From Candidatus Hydrogenedentota bacterium (GTDB taxonomy: Bacteria > Hydrogenedentota > Hydrogenedentia > Hydrogenedentales > JAEUWI01), in the NCBI GenBank assembly GCA_016791475.1, contig JAEUWI010000009.1:1-64000 (forward strand): a stretch of 64,000 nucleotides of DNA, read 5' to 3'. The position numbers and the translations under genes are program-made. Below the pieces are notes generated by a model that ran no database searches, had not been told where the DNA came from, and saw nothing but the letters and a program-made list of their open reading frames with translations. The stretch's first letter is position 1. Each line of letters starts with the position of its first letter. Shown here piece by piece: positions 1 to 8,876 of this stretch.

Positions 1-24
1 GTATCATGGCAAAGCAAAACGCGG

Positions 25-87
25 AGGGGACATTTTCATTGAGTTAAGGATGGGGACATTTCTAAAGAGTTCCGACAACGCGCGCCG
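25..87. repeat. possible insertion-sequence end remnant
   Basis: Two near-direct copies of a motif beginning GGGGACATTT lie about 30 bases apart. The spacing and wording resemble the subterminal repeats found at the ends of some rve-type transposons, but no transposase is visible, so this is either the edge of an element lying left of the window or a relic. The 9-mer GTATCATGG occurs at 1-9 and again at 118-126, which could be a target duplication or chance. Confidence 0.3.
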
Positions 88-94
88 TGGTCCG

Positions 95-124
95 TTGAGT
101 GAAGCCGGAAGCCCGTGGTATCAT
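95..124 (+). promoter_or_regulatory. predicted promoter of cmk-recJ
   Basis: TTGAGT at 95-100 and an extended -10 box TGGTATCAT at 116-124 (hexamer TATCAT) are separated by 18 bases and lie 65 bases before the cmk start. The TGn extension also occurs before several other genes in this window. Confidence 0.4.
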
Positions 125-188
125 GGGACCGCGAGAGTGCGCCGGAGATCCTGGCGGGCCAAATCCAGCAAGGGGAAGTCCTTACAGC

Positions 189-863
189 ATGAGTGAAGCA
201 ACCCAGATTGTGGCCATTGACGGCCCCGCCGGCGCCGGCAAGAGTACGACCGCGAAGCATGTGGCGCGAATCCTGGGCTTTGCTTTTCTGGATACGGGAG
301 CCATGTACCGTTCGGCGACCTGGTGGGCCCTGGATCAGGGAGTGGACCTCGATGATCCCGAGGCGCTGGCCGCGAATACGGCGAAGATGACGCTCGAAAT
401 TGAGGAGACGGATCGCGGACAGGTGGTCCGAGTCAATGGCGTGGATGTAAGCGATGCCATACGCACGCCGGCCATCACCAATCTGATCTACAAGCTCGAC
501 CAGAACTCCAGCGTTCGTGCCCAGTTGGTGGCGCTGCAGCGCCGCTTCGGCGAGCAGCAGCCCACGGTGGCCGAAGGCCGCGATATCGGCACGGTTGTTT
601 TTCCGAAGGCGAAGTGCAAGATCTTCCTGGATGCCTCGCTGGATGCGCGCACGGAGCGGCGGGCGCGGCAACTGCGGGAAAAGGGTTCCCCGGTGGATTG
701 GGATAAACTCCGGGCGGATCTCCACGAGCGGGACGAACAGAGCCGTAATCGGGCGGATTCTCCTTTGAAACAGGCCGAAGACGCGATTTTGCTCGATACC
801 ACGCTGTTGACCTTTGAAGAAGCCGTGGACGAGATCGTCGCGCTGGCGCGAAAGGCACTGTGA
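189..863 (+). CDS. cmk: cytidylate kinase
   Basis: Cytoplasmic (d)CMP kinase that phosphorylates CMP and dCMP with ATP for pyrimidine nucleotide synthesis. The 224-residue product opens with a P-loop, GPAGAGKST at residues 12-20, followed by the family's DTGAMYR motif and a central EGRDIGT segment; length and order fit the Cmk family throughout. The frame is open upstream to base 99, but the ATG at 189 is preferred because the P-loop then sits at its usual distance from the N-terminus and a purine-rich ribosome site (AGGGGAAG) precedes it. The stop overlaps the GTG start of recJ, so the two genes are probably translationally coupled. Confidence 0.95.
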   Translation: MSEATQIVAIDGPAGAGKSTTAKHVARILGFAFLDTGAMYRSATWWALDQGVDLDDPEALAANTAKMTLEIEETDRGQVVRVNGVDVSDAIRTPAITNLIYKLDQNSSVRAQLVALQRRFGEQQPTVAEGRDIGTVVFPKAKCKIFLDASLDARTERRARQLREKGSPVDWDKLRADLHERDEQSRNRADSPLKQAEDAILLDTTLLTFEEAVDEIVALARKAL

Positions 864-2560
864 ACGGACTCGGCGTCAGCAACAAGTGGAATATCGCGCC
901 CCAGGATCATCCGGGGGTTCGGCACTTGTCGACGGCCCTGGGCATCCCCCCCATTCTTGCCCAGTTGTTGATCCGGCGCGGGCTGGATACGCCCGAGGCC
1001 GCCCAGACCTTTCTCACCCCTTCCCTGCAGCACCTTTCGGATCCCTTTCTGCTGACGGGCATGCGGGAGGCCGTGGAACGCATTACGCGGGCGCGCGATG
1101 CGGGCGAGCATGTGCTGGTCTTTGGCGACTACGACGTGGACGGAATCAGCGGCACGGCGATCCTGGTAAACGGCCTCAAGCGCTTCGGGCTGACCCAGGT
1201 GAGCTTCAACATGCCCAAGCGGCTCACCGAGGGCTACGGCCTGGACAATGAGCATGTGGACGAAGCCCTGGCGCAGGGGGTGTCGCTGATCGTGACCGTG
1301 GACAACGGCATCGCGGCCCATGGCCCCGCGGCCCACGCCCGGGCCGCCGGCCTCGACCTGATCATCACGGATCATCACTCCATCGAGCACGGACTGCCGG
1401 ACGCCCTGGCGGTGATCAATCCCCAGCGCGAGCCGGAATCCTATCAGGGCCGCTATCTCTGCGGCGCGGGGGTGGCCTTCAAGCTCTCCACGGCCCTGAA
1501 CGGCACACCGAACGACCTCGACATCGCGGCCCTGGGCACGGTGGCGGATATCGTACCCTTGTTGGAAGAGAACCGGGTCATCGTGGCGCTGGGCCTGAAG
1601 CATATCGCCCGGTATCAGCGCAACGGCATCGCCCGGCTCGCGAGCGTGGCGGGGATCGATCTCCAGTCGATCACGTCGGTGGACATCGGCTTTCAGATCG
1701 GCCCGCGGATCAATGCGGCGGGCCGGCTGAACAATGGGCTTGCGGCCCTTCATCTGCTGCTGACGGAGTGCCCCGATCAGGCCGCGGAAATGGCGAATTT
1801 TCTCAATGACGCGAATGCGGAGCGCCGCAGTATCGAGAAGGATATTTACGAAGAGGCCCTGGAAGAACTGGATGCCTGCTTCACGCCCGCGCAGCGGGGT
1901 ATTGTGCTGGCGCGGGAGGGCTGGCATCCCGGTGTTATCGGGATTGTCGCCTCTAAAATCCAGGGCCGCTACCAGCGCCCCGTGGTGATCATCGCGGTGG
2001 GCGAAGACGGCCTGGGCCGGGGCTCCGCCCGGGCCAACGGCGGCTTCGACATGGTCAAGGCCTTCCGGGGCTGCCAGGAGCATCTGGTGAAATTCGGCGG
2101 GCACCGTTCGGCGGCCGGGCTCACGATCGCTATGGAAAATCTGGAGCGATTCAGCGCGTCCTTCGAGCAGGCGGCCCGGGAGCAACTGGGCGATGGGGAG
2201 ATCATCTCGGAGCTTGAGGTGGATGTTATCGCGTCGCTGAGCGAGCTCGACCCTGTCTTGTTGAACGCGATTGCGCGTCTGGAGCCGCTGGGGCACCACA
2301 ATCCCGCGCCGGTTTTCTGCACGCTGGGCGTGGAAGCCCTCGGGGCGTCGGCCCGTATTCTGAAAGATCAGCACCTCAAGGTGTCTTTCCGCCAGGGCGA
2401 TACGGTGGTTCCGGCCATCGGCTTCAACATGGCGGAGCGCTTCTACACCGAAGATCTTACCGGACTGGTGGATATCGCCTATACGCCCCAGTTCAACGTG
2501 TGGCGCGGCGAGACGACGATTCAGTTGCTGCTGAAGGACATCCGACCGGCGGCGGGCTGA
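860..2560 (+). CDS. recJ: single-stranded-DNA-specific exonuclease RecJ
   Basis: 5'-to-3' single-strand DNA exonuclease used in recombinational and mismatch repair. The 566-residue protein has the DHH-superfamily motifs: GDYDVDG at residues 89-95, the DHH signature at 171-173, and the DHHA1 motif GGHRSAAGL near residue 413, followed by the C-terminal OB-fold region. The length is that of a compact RecJ. The GTG start at 860 overlaps the cmk stop, and no better start with a ribosome site is seen downstream before the conserved domain. An oppositely oriented lipoprotein gene converges on its 3' end. Confidence 0.95.
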   Translation: MNGLGVSNKWNIAPQDHPGVRHLSTALGIPPILAQLLIRRGLDTPEAAQTFLTPSLQHLSDPFLLTGMREAVERITRARDAGEHVLVFGDYDVDGISGTAILVNGLKRFGLTQVSFNMPKRLTEGYGLDNEHVDEALAQGVSLIVTVDNGIAAHGPAAHARAAGLDLIITDHHSIEHGLPDALAVINPQREPESYQGRYLCGAGVAFKLSTALNGTPNDLDIAALGTVADIVPLLEENRVIVALGLKHIARYQRNGIARLASVAGIDLQSITSVDIGFQIGPRINAAGRLNNGLAALHLLLTECPDQAAEMANFLNDANAERRSIEKDIYEEALEELDACFTPAQRGIVLAREGWHPGVIGIVASKIQGRYQRPVVIIAVGEDGLGRGSARANGGFDMVKAFRGCQEHLVKFGGHRSAAGLTIAMENLERFSASFEQAAREQLGDGEIISELEVDVIASLSELDPVLLNAIARLEPLGHHNPAPVFCTLGVEALGASARILKDQHLKVSFRQGDTVVPAIGFNMAERFYTEDLTGLVDIAYTPQFNVWRGETTIQLLLKDIRPAAG

Positions 2561-2582
2561 GCCAGGGTGATCCCCCCACTTC

Positions 2583-2992
2583 TCAGGGCTGTTCCCGCTC
2601 CGCGTTCGTCGAGGTGGGGATCTCGCTCGATACAGGGGGCGCACATCGAGGGTGGTGAAGCGCCAGTCCAATATCCCACGGGACACGCGGAACGGGCCCT
2701 CGATCCGTTCAATGGTGTGTCCGCCTTCTTTAAACTCCGCGCGGACCCAATAGTTGCCGGGTCGGGTGAGCACGGCGGAATAGACGGAGTCGGGTTCGAG
2801 CGGTTTCGGCAATCGGTTGGCGGCCCGCTCCACATCCTGTTCGGATAAGCCCACGGCGATAAGGGTGATTGGCGAGTCGCTGGCATTCTCCAGATGAATC
2901 CGGGTGACGCTGGCGGAATCCGAAGTTCCGCATCCGGCGCCGAGACTCAGGCACACCAGGGTGGTGCGAAGTATCGTCGAGCAGGTTTTCAT
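2583..2992 (-). CDS. small lipoprotein, apparently frameshifted near its C-terminus
   Basis: The ATG at 2992 follows a good ribosome site (GGAGG, 5 bases away). The protein starts with a signal peptide ending in GAGC, a loose lipobox, then about 110 residues of plausible soluble sequence ending TLDVRP. As written, the frame does not stop there: it runs on through the antisense of recJ for more than 700 codons to base 488. Adding one base in the G run at 2635-2639 would instead give a natural end, with a stop at 2583-2585 just beyond the recJ stop. I take the true gene to be about 136 codons, with a homopolymer indel in the assembly or in the genome. I recognise no family; function unknown. 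Confidence 0.55.
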
Positions 2993-3325
2993 GAATACCT
3001 CCAAAACTACCGGGGCCCGGGGCGGCCATATGGGAAGGTCATCATCACTGTATCTACAAGAACGCACGAAGTTACAGGCAATTGGACAGTCGCCTTAAAA
3101 AAAATGGTATTCCGGCGGGGGCAGGGCGATCCTTTTCGGGTATTCTCACTTCCGAGATTCGGGGCCAAGTATTTTCCTCTCGGGGGTGAGGGCATCTCTC
3201 GTCGGGATGCATGGTGGGGCCGTGTCCGCGGACCCGAGGCGGGTTGCCCTGGGGGTATCCTTCGGGTCCCGGTTACACCGCCCGCCGCCTGCATTTGCGG
3301 CCCGGATCGTGGTAGACTCTCCCCC
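2993..3325. other. intergenic region between divergent genes
   Basis: About 330 bases without a convincing gene, separating the minus-strand lipoprotein gene from the plus-strand ABC operon. It holds a run of A at about 3097-3104 and the -10-like box just before the ABC gene. Frames open across it are extensions of the flanking genes and look non-coding. Confidence 0.5.
3310..3318 (+). promoter_or_regulatory. extended -10 box of the ABC operon, possibly leaderless
   Basis: TGGTAGACT ends only 7 bases before the ATG at 3326, so transcription would start at or next to the start codon. No ribosome site is seen in front of that ATG, which agrees with a leaderless message. No good -35 box is visible. 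Confidence 0.35.
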
Positions 3326-4228
3326 ATGCCTGCGTGTATTTCTTTCTCAAACGTATCGAAGTTCTACGGATCCCACTTCGCGGTCGGCGGCTTCACCCTC
3401 GAAATCGAGCCGGGTGAGACGGTGGGCCTTCTCGGGCCCAATGGGGCGGGGAAGAGCACCGTGCTGCACATGCTGACGGGGCTGGTGCGCCCTACCTCGG
3501 GCACGATTACCGTGTTTGGCAAGGACCTTCGGGAAAACTTCGTGGATATCGCCGGGCGCCTGGGCGCGCTGGTGGAGCGCCCGGCGTTTTATGAGTACCT
3601 TTCGGTGCGGCGCAACCTGCACATTCACGCGATGCTTTCGGGACGCGAGGTGAATCTGGATCGGGCGCTGGATCTGGCCAACATGCTGGAGCACGGCGAT
3701 GTGCGCGCGGGTGAACTTTCCCAGGGGCTGCGCCAGCGTCTGGGGCTGGCCATGGCCATGCTGACGGAACCGGAGTTGCTCATCCTGGACGAACCCACGG
3801 CCGGGCTGGATCCGGAGGCGACGCAGGATATTCTCACTTTGTTGCGGCGGCTCGGGGAGGAGACGCGGGTCACGCTGCTGTTTTCCAGCCATTTGATGCA
3901 TGAGGTGGAGACGTTGTGCAATCGCGTGGCGATCTTGAACAAGGGGCGGCTGGTTTCCTGCGAGGACACGGCGGCGCTCATCTCTTTTGACCGCAGCCAT
4001 GTGGAGGTGCTGCTGGACGGTGCGGAAAACGCGGCGCGGCGGCTGCAGGAGCAGGACTGGGTGGTGAAGGCGACGGCGAAACCGGGCCGGATTTTTGTGC
4101 AACTTCGCGACGAAAACGTCCACCAGTTGAACAGCTTTTTGATCCATGCGGGCTATCAGGTTTCGGGCGTTATTCCCCGGCGTCGCACGCTCCAGGACTA
4201 CTTCCTCAAAGTGATGAATGCGCAATGA
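3326..4228 (+). CDS. ABC-2 type transporter ATP-binding protein
   Basis: Cytoplasmic ATPase subunit of an exporter. The 300-residue product has a Walker A motif GPNGAGKST at residues 37-45, an LSQG signature near 131, a Walker B and D-loop (LILDEPTAGLD) near 151-161 and a SSH switch histidine. The C-terminal third matches the extra domain seen in CcmA/NatA-type exporter ATPases. The frame is open far upstream, but the ATG at 3326 starts exactly where the domain begins. It is the first gene of a tightly packed operon with a permease and two FG-GAP proteins; the permease starts 28 bases downstream. Substrate unknown. Confidence 0.9.
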   Translation: MPACISFSNVSKFYGSHFAVGGFTLEIEPGETVGLLGPNGAGKSTVLHMLTGLVRPTSGTITVFGKDLRENFVDIAGRLGALVERPAFYEYLSVRRNLHIHAMLSGREVNLDRALDLANMLEHGDVRAGELSQGLRQRLGLAMAMLTEPELLILDEPTAGLDPEATQDILTLLRRLGEETRVTLLFSSHLMHEVETLCNRVAILNKGRLVSCEDTAALISFDRSHVEVLLDGAENAARRLQEQDWVVKATAKPGRIFVQLRDENVHQLNSFLIHAGYQVSGVIPRRRTLQDYFLKVMNAQ

Positions 4229-4256
4229 GGGCGGGCGTGAAGGGAGGTCTGGGTCT

Positions 4257-5051
4257 ATGATCAGGCGAATCTGGCTGCTTTACCGGATCGAGGTATTCAA
4301 GGCGTCGCGGCGGCGTCAGCCCTATGTGGGTCCGCTCCTCCTGACCGCGCTGGTGCTCCTTTCGCCGCTGCTGCGCCCCATCCTGCGGGACGGGATCCAG
4401 GACTATGGTTTCATTGCTTATATCACGCCGGTCGCGCTGAACTTTCTGGGCTACATCATGCTGTTGACCTTTGCGTCGACCCTCGTGGTCTCGGAAACGG
4501 CGCGGGGCAGCGTGCGGGCGATCCTGCTGCGCCCGGTACTGCGGGAGGAGTTCATTCTGGCCAAGGTGCTGCTGGGCTTCAGCTATGCGGCGCTGCTCAC
4601 GGCGGTGGTGGGGGTGTGTGCGTGGGCGGTGGCGTGGACGCGGGGCGACCTGATGGGCGTGCATGTGGGCGGCGAACTGGTGTACACCACGGACGAGATG
4701 TGGAAGAGCTATGTGGCGGGGGCCCTGCTGTCGCTGCTGCCCCAATGGGCGGGTGTAAGCGTGGCGGTGCTTTTTTCCACGCTGGCGCGTAGCACGAGCA
4801 TGGCGATCAGCCTTGCGCTGGGGTCCTGGATACTGGTCGATCTCGCCAAGTATCCGCTGGGTATTGCGCCCTATGTCTTTACGACCTATCTGGAGGCGCC
4901 CTGGCGGATTTTCTCCGGCCAGTGCGACGCCCTGGCGCAGCCGTGGATGCCTATGGCGGCCTGGTGCGCGGCGAGCTCCGGATTGCTCATTGTGTTGCCC
5001 ACGGCGCTGGCGATCCTCGTGTTCAAACGGCGGAATCTGGGCGCATGCTGA
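4257..5051 (+). CDS. ABC-2 type transporter permease
   Basis: The 264-residue inner-membrane protein has about six hydrophobic segments separated by short charged loops, and ends with a positively charged tail (FKRRNLGAC). It begins with the RRIWLLYRIEVFKASRR type of cytoplasmic N-terminus common in ABC-2 permeases. The ATG at 4257 is preceded by a strong ribosome site (GGGAGG). It partners the ATPase encoded immediately upstream; the next gene overlaps its stop codon, so all are probably co-translated. The family assignment rests on topology and context; substrate not predictable. Confidence 0.85.
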   Translation: MIRRIWLLYRIEVFKASRRRQPYVGPLLLTALVLLSPLLRPILRDGIQDYGFIAYITPVALNFLGYIMLLTFASTLVVSETARGSVRAILLRPVLREEFILAKVLLGFSYAALLTAVVGVCAWAVAWTRGDLMGVHVGGELVYTTDEMWKSYVAGALLSLLPQWAGVSVAVLFSTLARSTSMAISLALGSWILVDLAKYPLGIAPYVFTTYLEAPWRIFSGQCDALAQPWMPMAAWCAASSGLLIVLPTALAILVFKRRNLGAC

Positions 5052-6538
5052 CGCTGGTCGCGCTGCTGGCCCTGGGCCAGATTACGTTGGAGGCGCAGCC
5101 CCTGCCGGGCGTGCGGGTCGGCCCGGTGACGCCGTTCACGGGCCAGCCGACCACGAATTATCTCCAGGCGGATCTGGATGGGGACGGGGCGCTGGATCTT
5201 ATCCTGCCCGAGTACGCAAATCTTCAAGAGGGCGGGCAGTTTCCGGAATCGAGGCGGGCCCCTCTTCCGCCCTGCGACGGGGCCACGGAGGCGGACCTTT
5301 TCGGGGGACAACTCTACTATCGTGGCCCGGCTTCGCTGAAGGTTTACACCTGGACCGACGGTCGATGGAATCCGGCGCTGGAGCAATCCCTGGAGCGGCC
5401 CGGCAACGATATCTCCTTCAGTCCGGTGGGTGCGGGCGGCGCGGTTCCCGTGTTCCGGCGCTTCACCTGCGATCTTGACGGGGATCAAATTCCGGAACTG
5501 GTGGATCTGGATACGGATGGCGTTCACCTCTACCGGCGCGGCGAGGCGCGTTACGAGCGCGCGGGGATGCTTGCGGTTTTTCCTACGACCGTGGTGAACC
5601 GCTCGGGCCCTCAGACGATCTGGCCGCCGGCGGACCGGCAACTGGTGCTTCCCGAACAACGGATGTCGTGCAGGCTTCTGCTGATGGAGTATGCCCTGGC
5701 GGTGATTATCGATCTGGAGGGGGCGGAAGGACGGGCCCGCTTCCGCCGGGACGATCTTTCGTTGAAACTTGACGATGCGGGGCAGTTTGTTGTTTCGGGC
5801 ACGGCGAGTTTCACTTCGGAGGAGCTCCCGGAACATGTGCGGCCCTGTTTTCTGAACGGCGACGCGATCCCGGACTATGGGGGCTCTCACTGGGTGATCT
5901 CCGACGTGGCGCCGGTTCCAATGCCGGTCCACGAGACGTGGGCGAGCCTGGATGGGGGCAAGACGTTTCAGATCGAGCGGGCGACCACCTTTCACAATTT
6001 CCGGCCCTACGCGTCCTTTGTGGATTTCGATTCGGATGGGGATCAGGACATGATCGTGGAGTCCACGGGTTTTTTCGAGCTGGGCCTGCGTGAATCGATC
6101 AACCAGTATCTGTCCAGCAAGATTATCCCCCATACGATCCGCATACTGCCGCAGGCCGATGGACGATTCGGCGGCGAAGAACTCGTGTGCGAGTTGTCGC
6201 TGGAAATCGAGGCGCCGCCGGTTTCGCCGGGCCCCATGCTGGCGCGCTATCAGGCGGGCGAGCTGGTGAACCTGACCGGGGATTTCAACGGCGATGGCTT
6301 TCGGGATCTTGCGTGCCGGCGCAATGCCGCGGAGCTCGAAATACGTCTCGCCCATGGTTGGGCGGGATTCGAGCGAGACCCGGCCGCGAAGATCGCAGTT
6401 CCGGTACAGGCCCATGTGGCGGTGGCGGATATCAATGGCGATGGACTGTCGGACCTCCTGGTGCGCTGGGAAGACGAGGGCTCGGAGGGCACGGGCCCGC
6501 GAAGCACCGTCCATTTTGCCCGAAAGGCCAAGCCATGA
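5045..6538 (+). CDS. secreted FG-GAP/VCBS repeat protein, first copy
   Basis: A 497-residue exported protein with a short hydrophobic leader. Several calcium-loop motifs of the DxDxDGxxD type (DLDGDGALD, DLDGDQIPE, DFDSDGDQD, DFNGDGFRD, DINGDGLSD) mark FG-GAP/VCBS repeats of a beta-propeller. Such proteins act outside the cytoplasm in adhesion or sugar and protein binding. The start overlaps the permease stop by 7 bases, and the stop overlaps the start of a second FG-GAP gene as ATGA. Its linkage to an ABC exporter suggests a shared envelope task, which is inference. Confidence 0.8.
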   Translation: MLTLVALLALGQITLEAQPLPGVRVGPVTPFTGQPTTNYLQADLDGDGALDLILPEYANLQEGGQFPESRRAPLPPCDGATEADLFGGQLYYRGPASLKVYTWTDGRWNPALEQSLERPGNDISFSPVGAGGAVPVFRRFTCDLDGDQIPELVDLDTDGVHLYRRGEARYERAGMLAVFPTTVVNRSGPQTIWPPADRQLVLPEQRMSCRLLLMEYALAVIIDLEGAEGRARFRRDDLSLKLDDAGQFVVSGTASFTSEELPEHVRPCFLNGDAIPDYGGSHWVISDVAPVPMPVHETWASLDGGKTFQIERATTFHNFRPYASFVDFDSDGDQDMIVESTGFFELGLRESINQYLSSKIIPHTIRILPQADGRFGGEELVCELSLEIEAPPVSPGPMLARYQAGELVNLTGDFNGDGFRDLACRRNAAELEIRLAHGWAGFERDPAAKIAVPVQAHVAVADINGDGLSDLLVRWEDEGSEGTGPRSTVHFARKAKP

Positions 6539-7947
6539 TCTCGGCTGTCGCGACGCTGACCCTTCTGGCGGGTGGGGCCCTGCTCCAAGTGCAGATGCTG
6601 CCCTGGACGCCGGAAAAGTCCGCCTGTTTCACGACGGACGTGAATCTGGACGGGCGGGCGGAAATCTGTATTCTCCAGGAGCAGTTGCTCCACATATATG
6701 GCCGCAGGTCTACCGAGCCGCTCTACTCCATCGCACTTCCCGCCCGGACCACGGCGATCGACATTGCGGACGTGGACAATGACGGGGTGGCCGACCTGAT
6801 CGCGCTTCGGGGGGAGGATGTGCTGCGCTATGCGCTGTCGGGCAGTGGCGCGCCCGAACCGGAAGTGCTCTTCACGCAACAGAGCCAGTTCAGCCGGGCG
6901 GACGGCTATCCCTTTCCCGCGGTGCTGATCGTGGATCGGGGAGATGGCCCGCTTATCGCGCTGCCGACGGAAGAGGCGCTGGAAGTGCGCAAGCTCAGCG
7001 GGGAACTGGTGAACAGCTACCCCATTGGCGTCAATGCGCCGTACCACGTATCGATTGGTAAGCCATTCAGCTATTGGGTCAACCAGCACGCCCAGTCCGG
7101 CCCGGCGGACGCGCTGGAGTTTCGGGTGAACCGGCTGGCGAGTTTCAAGCCCCTCCTTCCGGACGACGCCTTTCCCATTGATGTGGCGGGACGCCCTCCC
7201 CAGCGGCTGGGCCTGAGCCGCCAGCAGTGGGAGGCGGACGCGCACCGGCCCGAGAGCTGGCCCTGGTTTTCGATTGCACACACCGCGACGGAGGAGGTGC
7301 GGGGGCTGTATCGCCAGTCGGAGTCCGAACCCGACGCCACATCTATCCGGGTTCGAACGTTGCCCTCGAAAAACAATCCGGAGACCGCAGCGGGGGAGGT
7401 CCTGGGGCCCTCCCGGCTCTATCCCGGTTCACTGGTCCTTCACGCGGAGGCCTTTCCAGACTTCAACGGGGACGGATTCAGCGACATCATGCTCTGGAAA
7501 GCGCCGCGTCCGGGCCTTTCCGCCGATGGACTGTCCCGGGCGCTCACGAGCAGCCGCTGGCCTCTGAACATCACCACGCACGTGTATCTGCCCGAGAAGA
7601 AGCGCTTTTCGCCGCGCCCCCAGACGCTGATAAGCATGGAAATACCCGTGGCGTGGTTCATGGCGCCGAGCCCGCAGGGCCCGCTTCAGGCGCTGGTGCT
7701 ACGCGATTTCAACGGGGATGGTCGGACGGACTTCGGGTGTCTGACGGCGGAGGACACATTCACGGCGTGGCAGGCGGAAGGGGAAGGCCTGGCGGCGAAG
7801 GCGGCGATCGAGGAACGTTTTCCTTCGCGGGTGGACGAGGTCATGTTTGAGACGGATCTGGATGGGCAGGGCACCACGAGTATCGCCCTGCGTTGTGGCG
7901 AACAGCTCGCCATCCTGCGTCCCAGTCCGGTTCTGCCTTCCGACTGA
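6535..7947 (+). CDS. secreted FG-GAP/VCBS repeat protein, second copy
   Basis: A 470-residue exported protein with an N-terminal hydrophobic segment and scattered calcium-loop motifs (DVNLDGRAE, DVDNDGVAD, DFNGDGFSD, DFNGDGRTD), so a beta-propeller like the product of the gene before it. The two proteins share motif pattern and size but are clearly diverged. The ATG at 6535 overlaps the upstream stop (ATGA), which indicates translational coupling. It is the last gene of the ABC-transporter operon and its stop lies 10 bases from the stop of a converging TPR gene. Ligand unknown. Confidence 0.8.
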   Translation: MISAVATLTLLAGGALLQVQMLPWTPEKSACFTTDVNLDGRAEICILQEQLLHIYGRRSTEPLYSIALPARTTAIDIADVDNDGVADLIALRGEDVLRYALSGSGAPEPEVLFTQQSQFSRADGYPFPAVLIVDRGDGPLIALPTEEALEVRKLSGELVNSYPIGVNAPYHVSIGKPFSYWVNQHAQSGPADALEFRVNRLASFKPLLPDDAFPIDVAGRPPQRLGLSRQQWEADAHRPESWPWFSIAHTATEEVRGLYRQSESEPDATSIRVRTLPSKNNPETAAGEVLGPSRLYPGSLVLHAEAFPDFNGDGFSDIMLWKAPRPGLSADGLSRALTSSRWPLNITTHVYLPEKKRFSPRPQTLISMEIPVAWFMAPSPQGPLQALVLRDFNGDGRTDFGCLTAEDTFTAWQAEGEGLAAKAAIEERFPSRVDEVMFETDLDGQGTTSIALRCGEQLAILRPSPVLPSD

Positions 7948-7957
7948 GGGGCCACCT

Positions 7958-8863
7958 TCAGGGCTGGGTCTGGGAGGCGACCTGCATGCGGCTCACCTGT
8001 TTCTTAAGGGCGAGGGCCACGTCTTCCGCGTCCTGGTCCCGTTTGGCTGCGCGATACAGGTGGGTCAGCCGCAGGGTTGCGAGCCTGGAGAGGGCGATGG
8101 ACTCTTCCGGGCTCAGGCCTTCGGGCATCCCCCCCATGGCGTCAAAGACCGCGCGGTAATTCGTCTCCGCGAGTTCGCTCTGTCCCGCACGTTCATGCAA
8201 CTGGCCCAGGAGCAACTGGAGCTTGTATCCGGCGCCGCCGGTCGGCGGCGCGCTCTTCACTTGGGCGGCGGCGCGCTCGAGGGCTTCCGGATCCCGCCCC
8301 GCCTGCATGAGCATCTGGACCATCTCGTGCTGGATTTCCTCGCGGAGACGGGGATCTTTGGCCATTTCCAGGGCCTTTTCAAAGGCGAGCCGCGCCTGCT
8401 CAAAATCGGGGGGATCCATTCGCGTGTAGAGTTCCGCGCGGGCCTCGTGAAGTAGGGCGGCCTGCTCCTGATTGTGGGGCAGGGCCAGGGCCGTTTCCAC
8501 CTGCCGGAGCCCGGACTCGGGCGAGAGGTTGTTGAGTGCCGCCTGGGCCACCTCGTTGGCGGGGCCGCTGCGCGCACTCGAGGCGGTCCCGGAGAGGGAC
8601 TTTACTTCGAGGACGTCGTCCTCGTGCTCCGGCTTGATCGGTTTCTCGGGGCCCGCGGGCTCGGGATCTTTGGTGGATTTCCGGTCCGCGCTGGTGAGCA
8701 GCATGGCGTTCTCGCGGGTGGTACCAGGCTTGGCGGTGAAGCGCTGGCCCTTGTCGAACTCTCCGTCGGCGATGGGGCTCTTGCCAAACTGGGACACGGC
8801 GATGGCGATCAAGAGCGCCACGAGAATGACCCCCCCGGCGATCAGAGCGTTTCGCTGGAGCAT
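7958..8863 (-). CDS. membrane-anchored TPR-like protein
   Basis: A 301-residue protein with one N-terminal transmembrane helix (residues about 5-25), a charged proline- and lysine-rich linker, and a helical C-terminal part with TPR-like units (the NNLSPESGLRQVETAL and ARLAFEKALEMAKD stretches). The ATG at 8863 follows a GAGGGG ribosome site and lies 13 bases after the stop of the BON-domain gene, so the two form an operon. It probably acts as a periplasm-facing scaffold; the partner is unknown. The open frame extends upstream but without coding character. Confidence 0.7.
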   Translation of the reverse strand: MLQRNALIAGGVILVALLIAIAVSQFGKSPIADGEFDKGQRFTAKPGTTRENAMLLTSADRKSTKDPEPAGPEKPIKPEHEDDVLEVKSLSGTASSARSGPANEVAQAALNNLSPESGLRQVETALALPHNQEQAALLHEARAELYTRMDPPDFEQARLAFEKALEMAKDPRLREEIQHEMVQMLMQAGRDPEALERAAAQVKSAPPTGGAGYKLQLLLGQLHERAGQSELAETNYRAVFDAMGGMPEGLSPEESIALSRLATLRLTHLYRAAKRDQDAEDVALALKKQVSRMQVASQTQP

Positions 8864-8876
8864 GCCGCCCCTCCCC

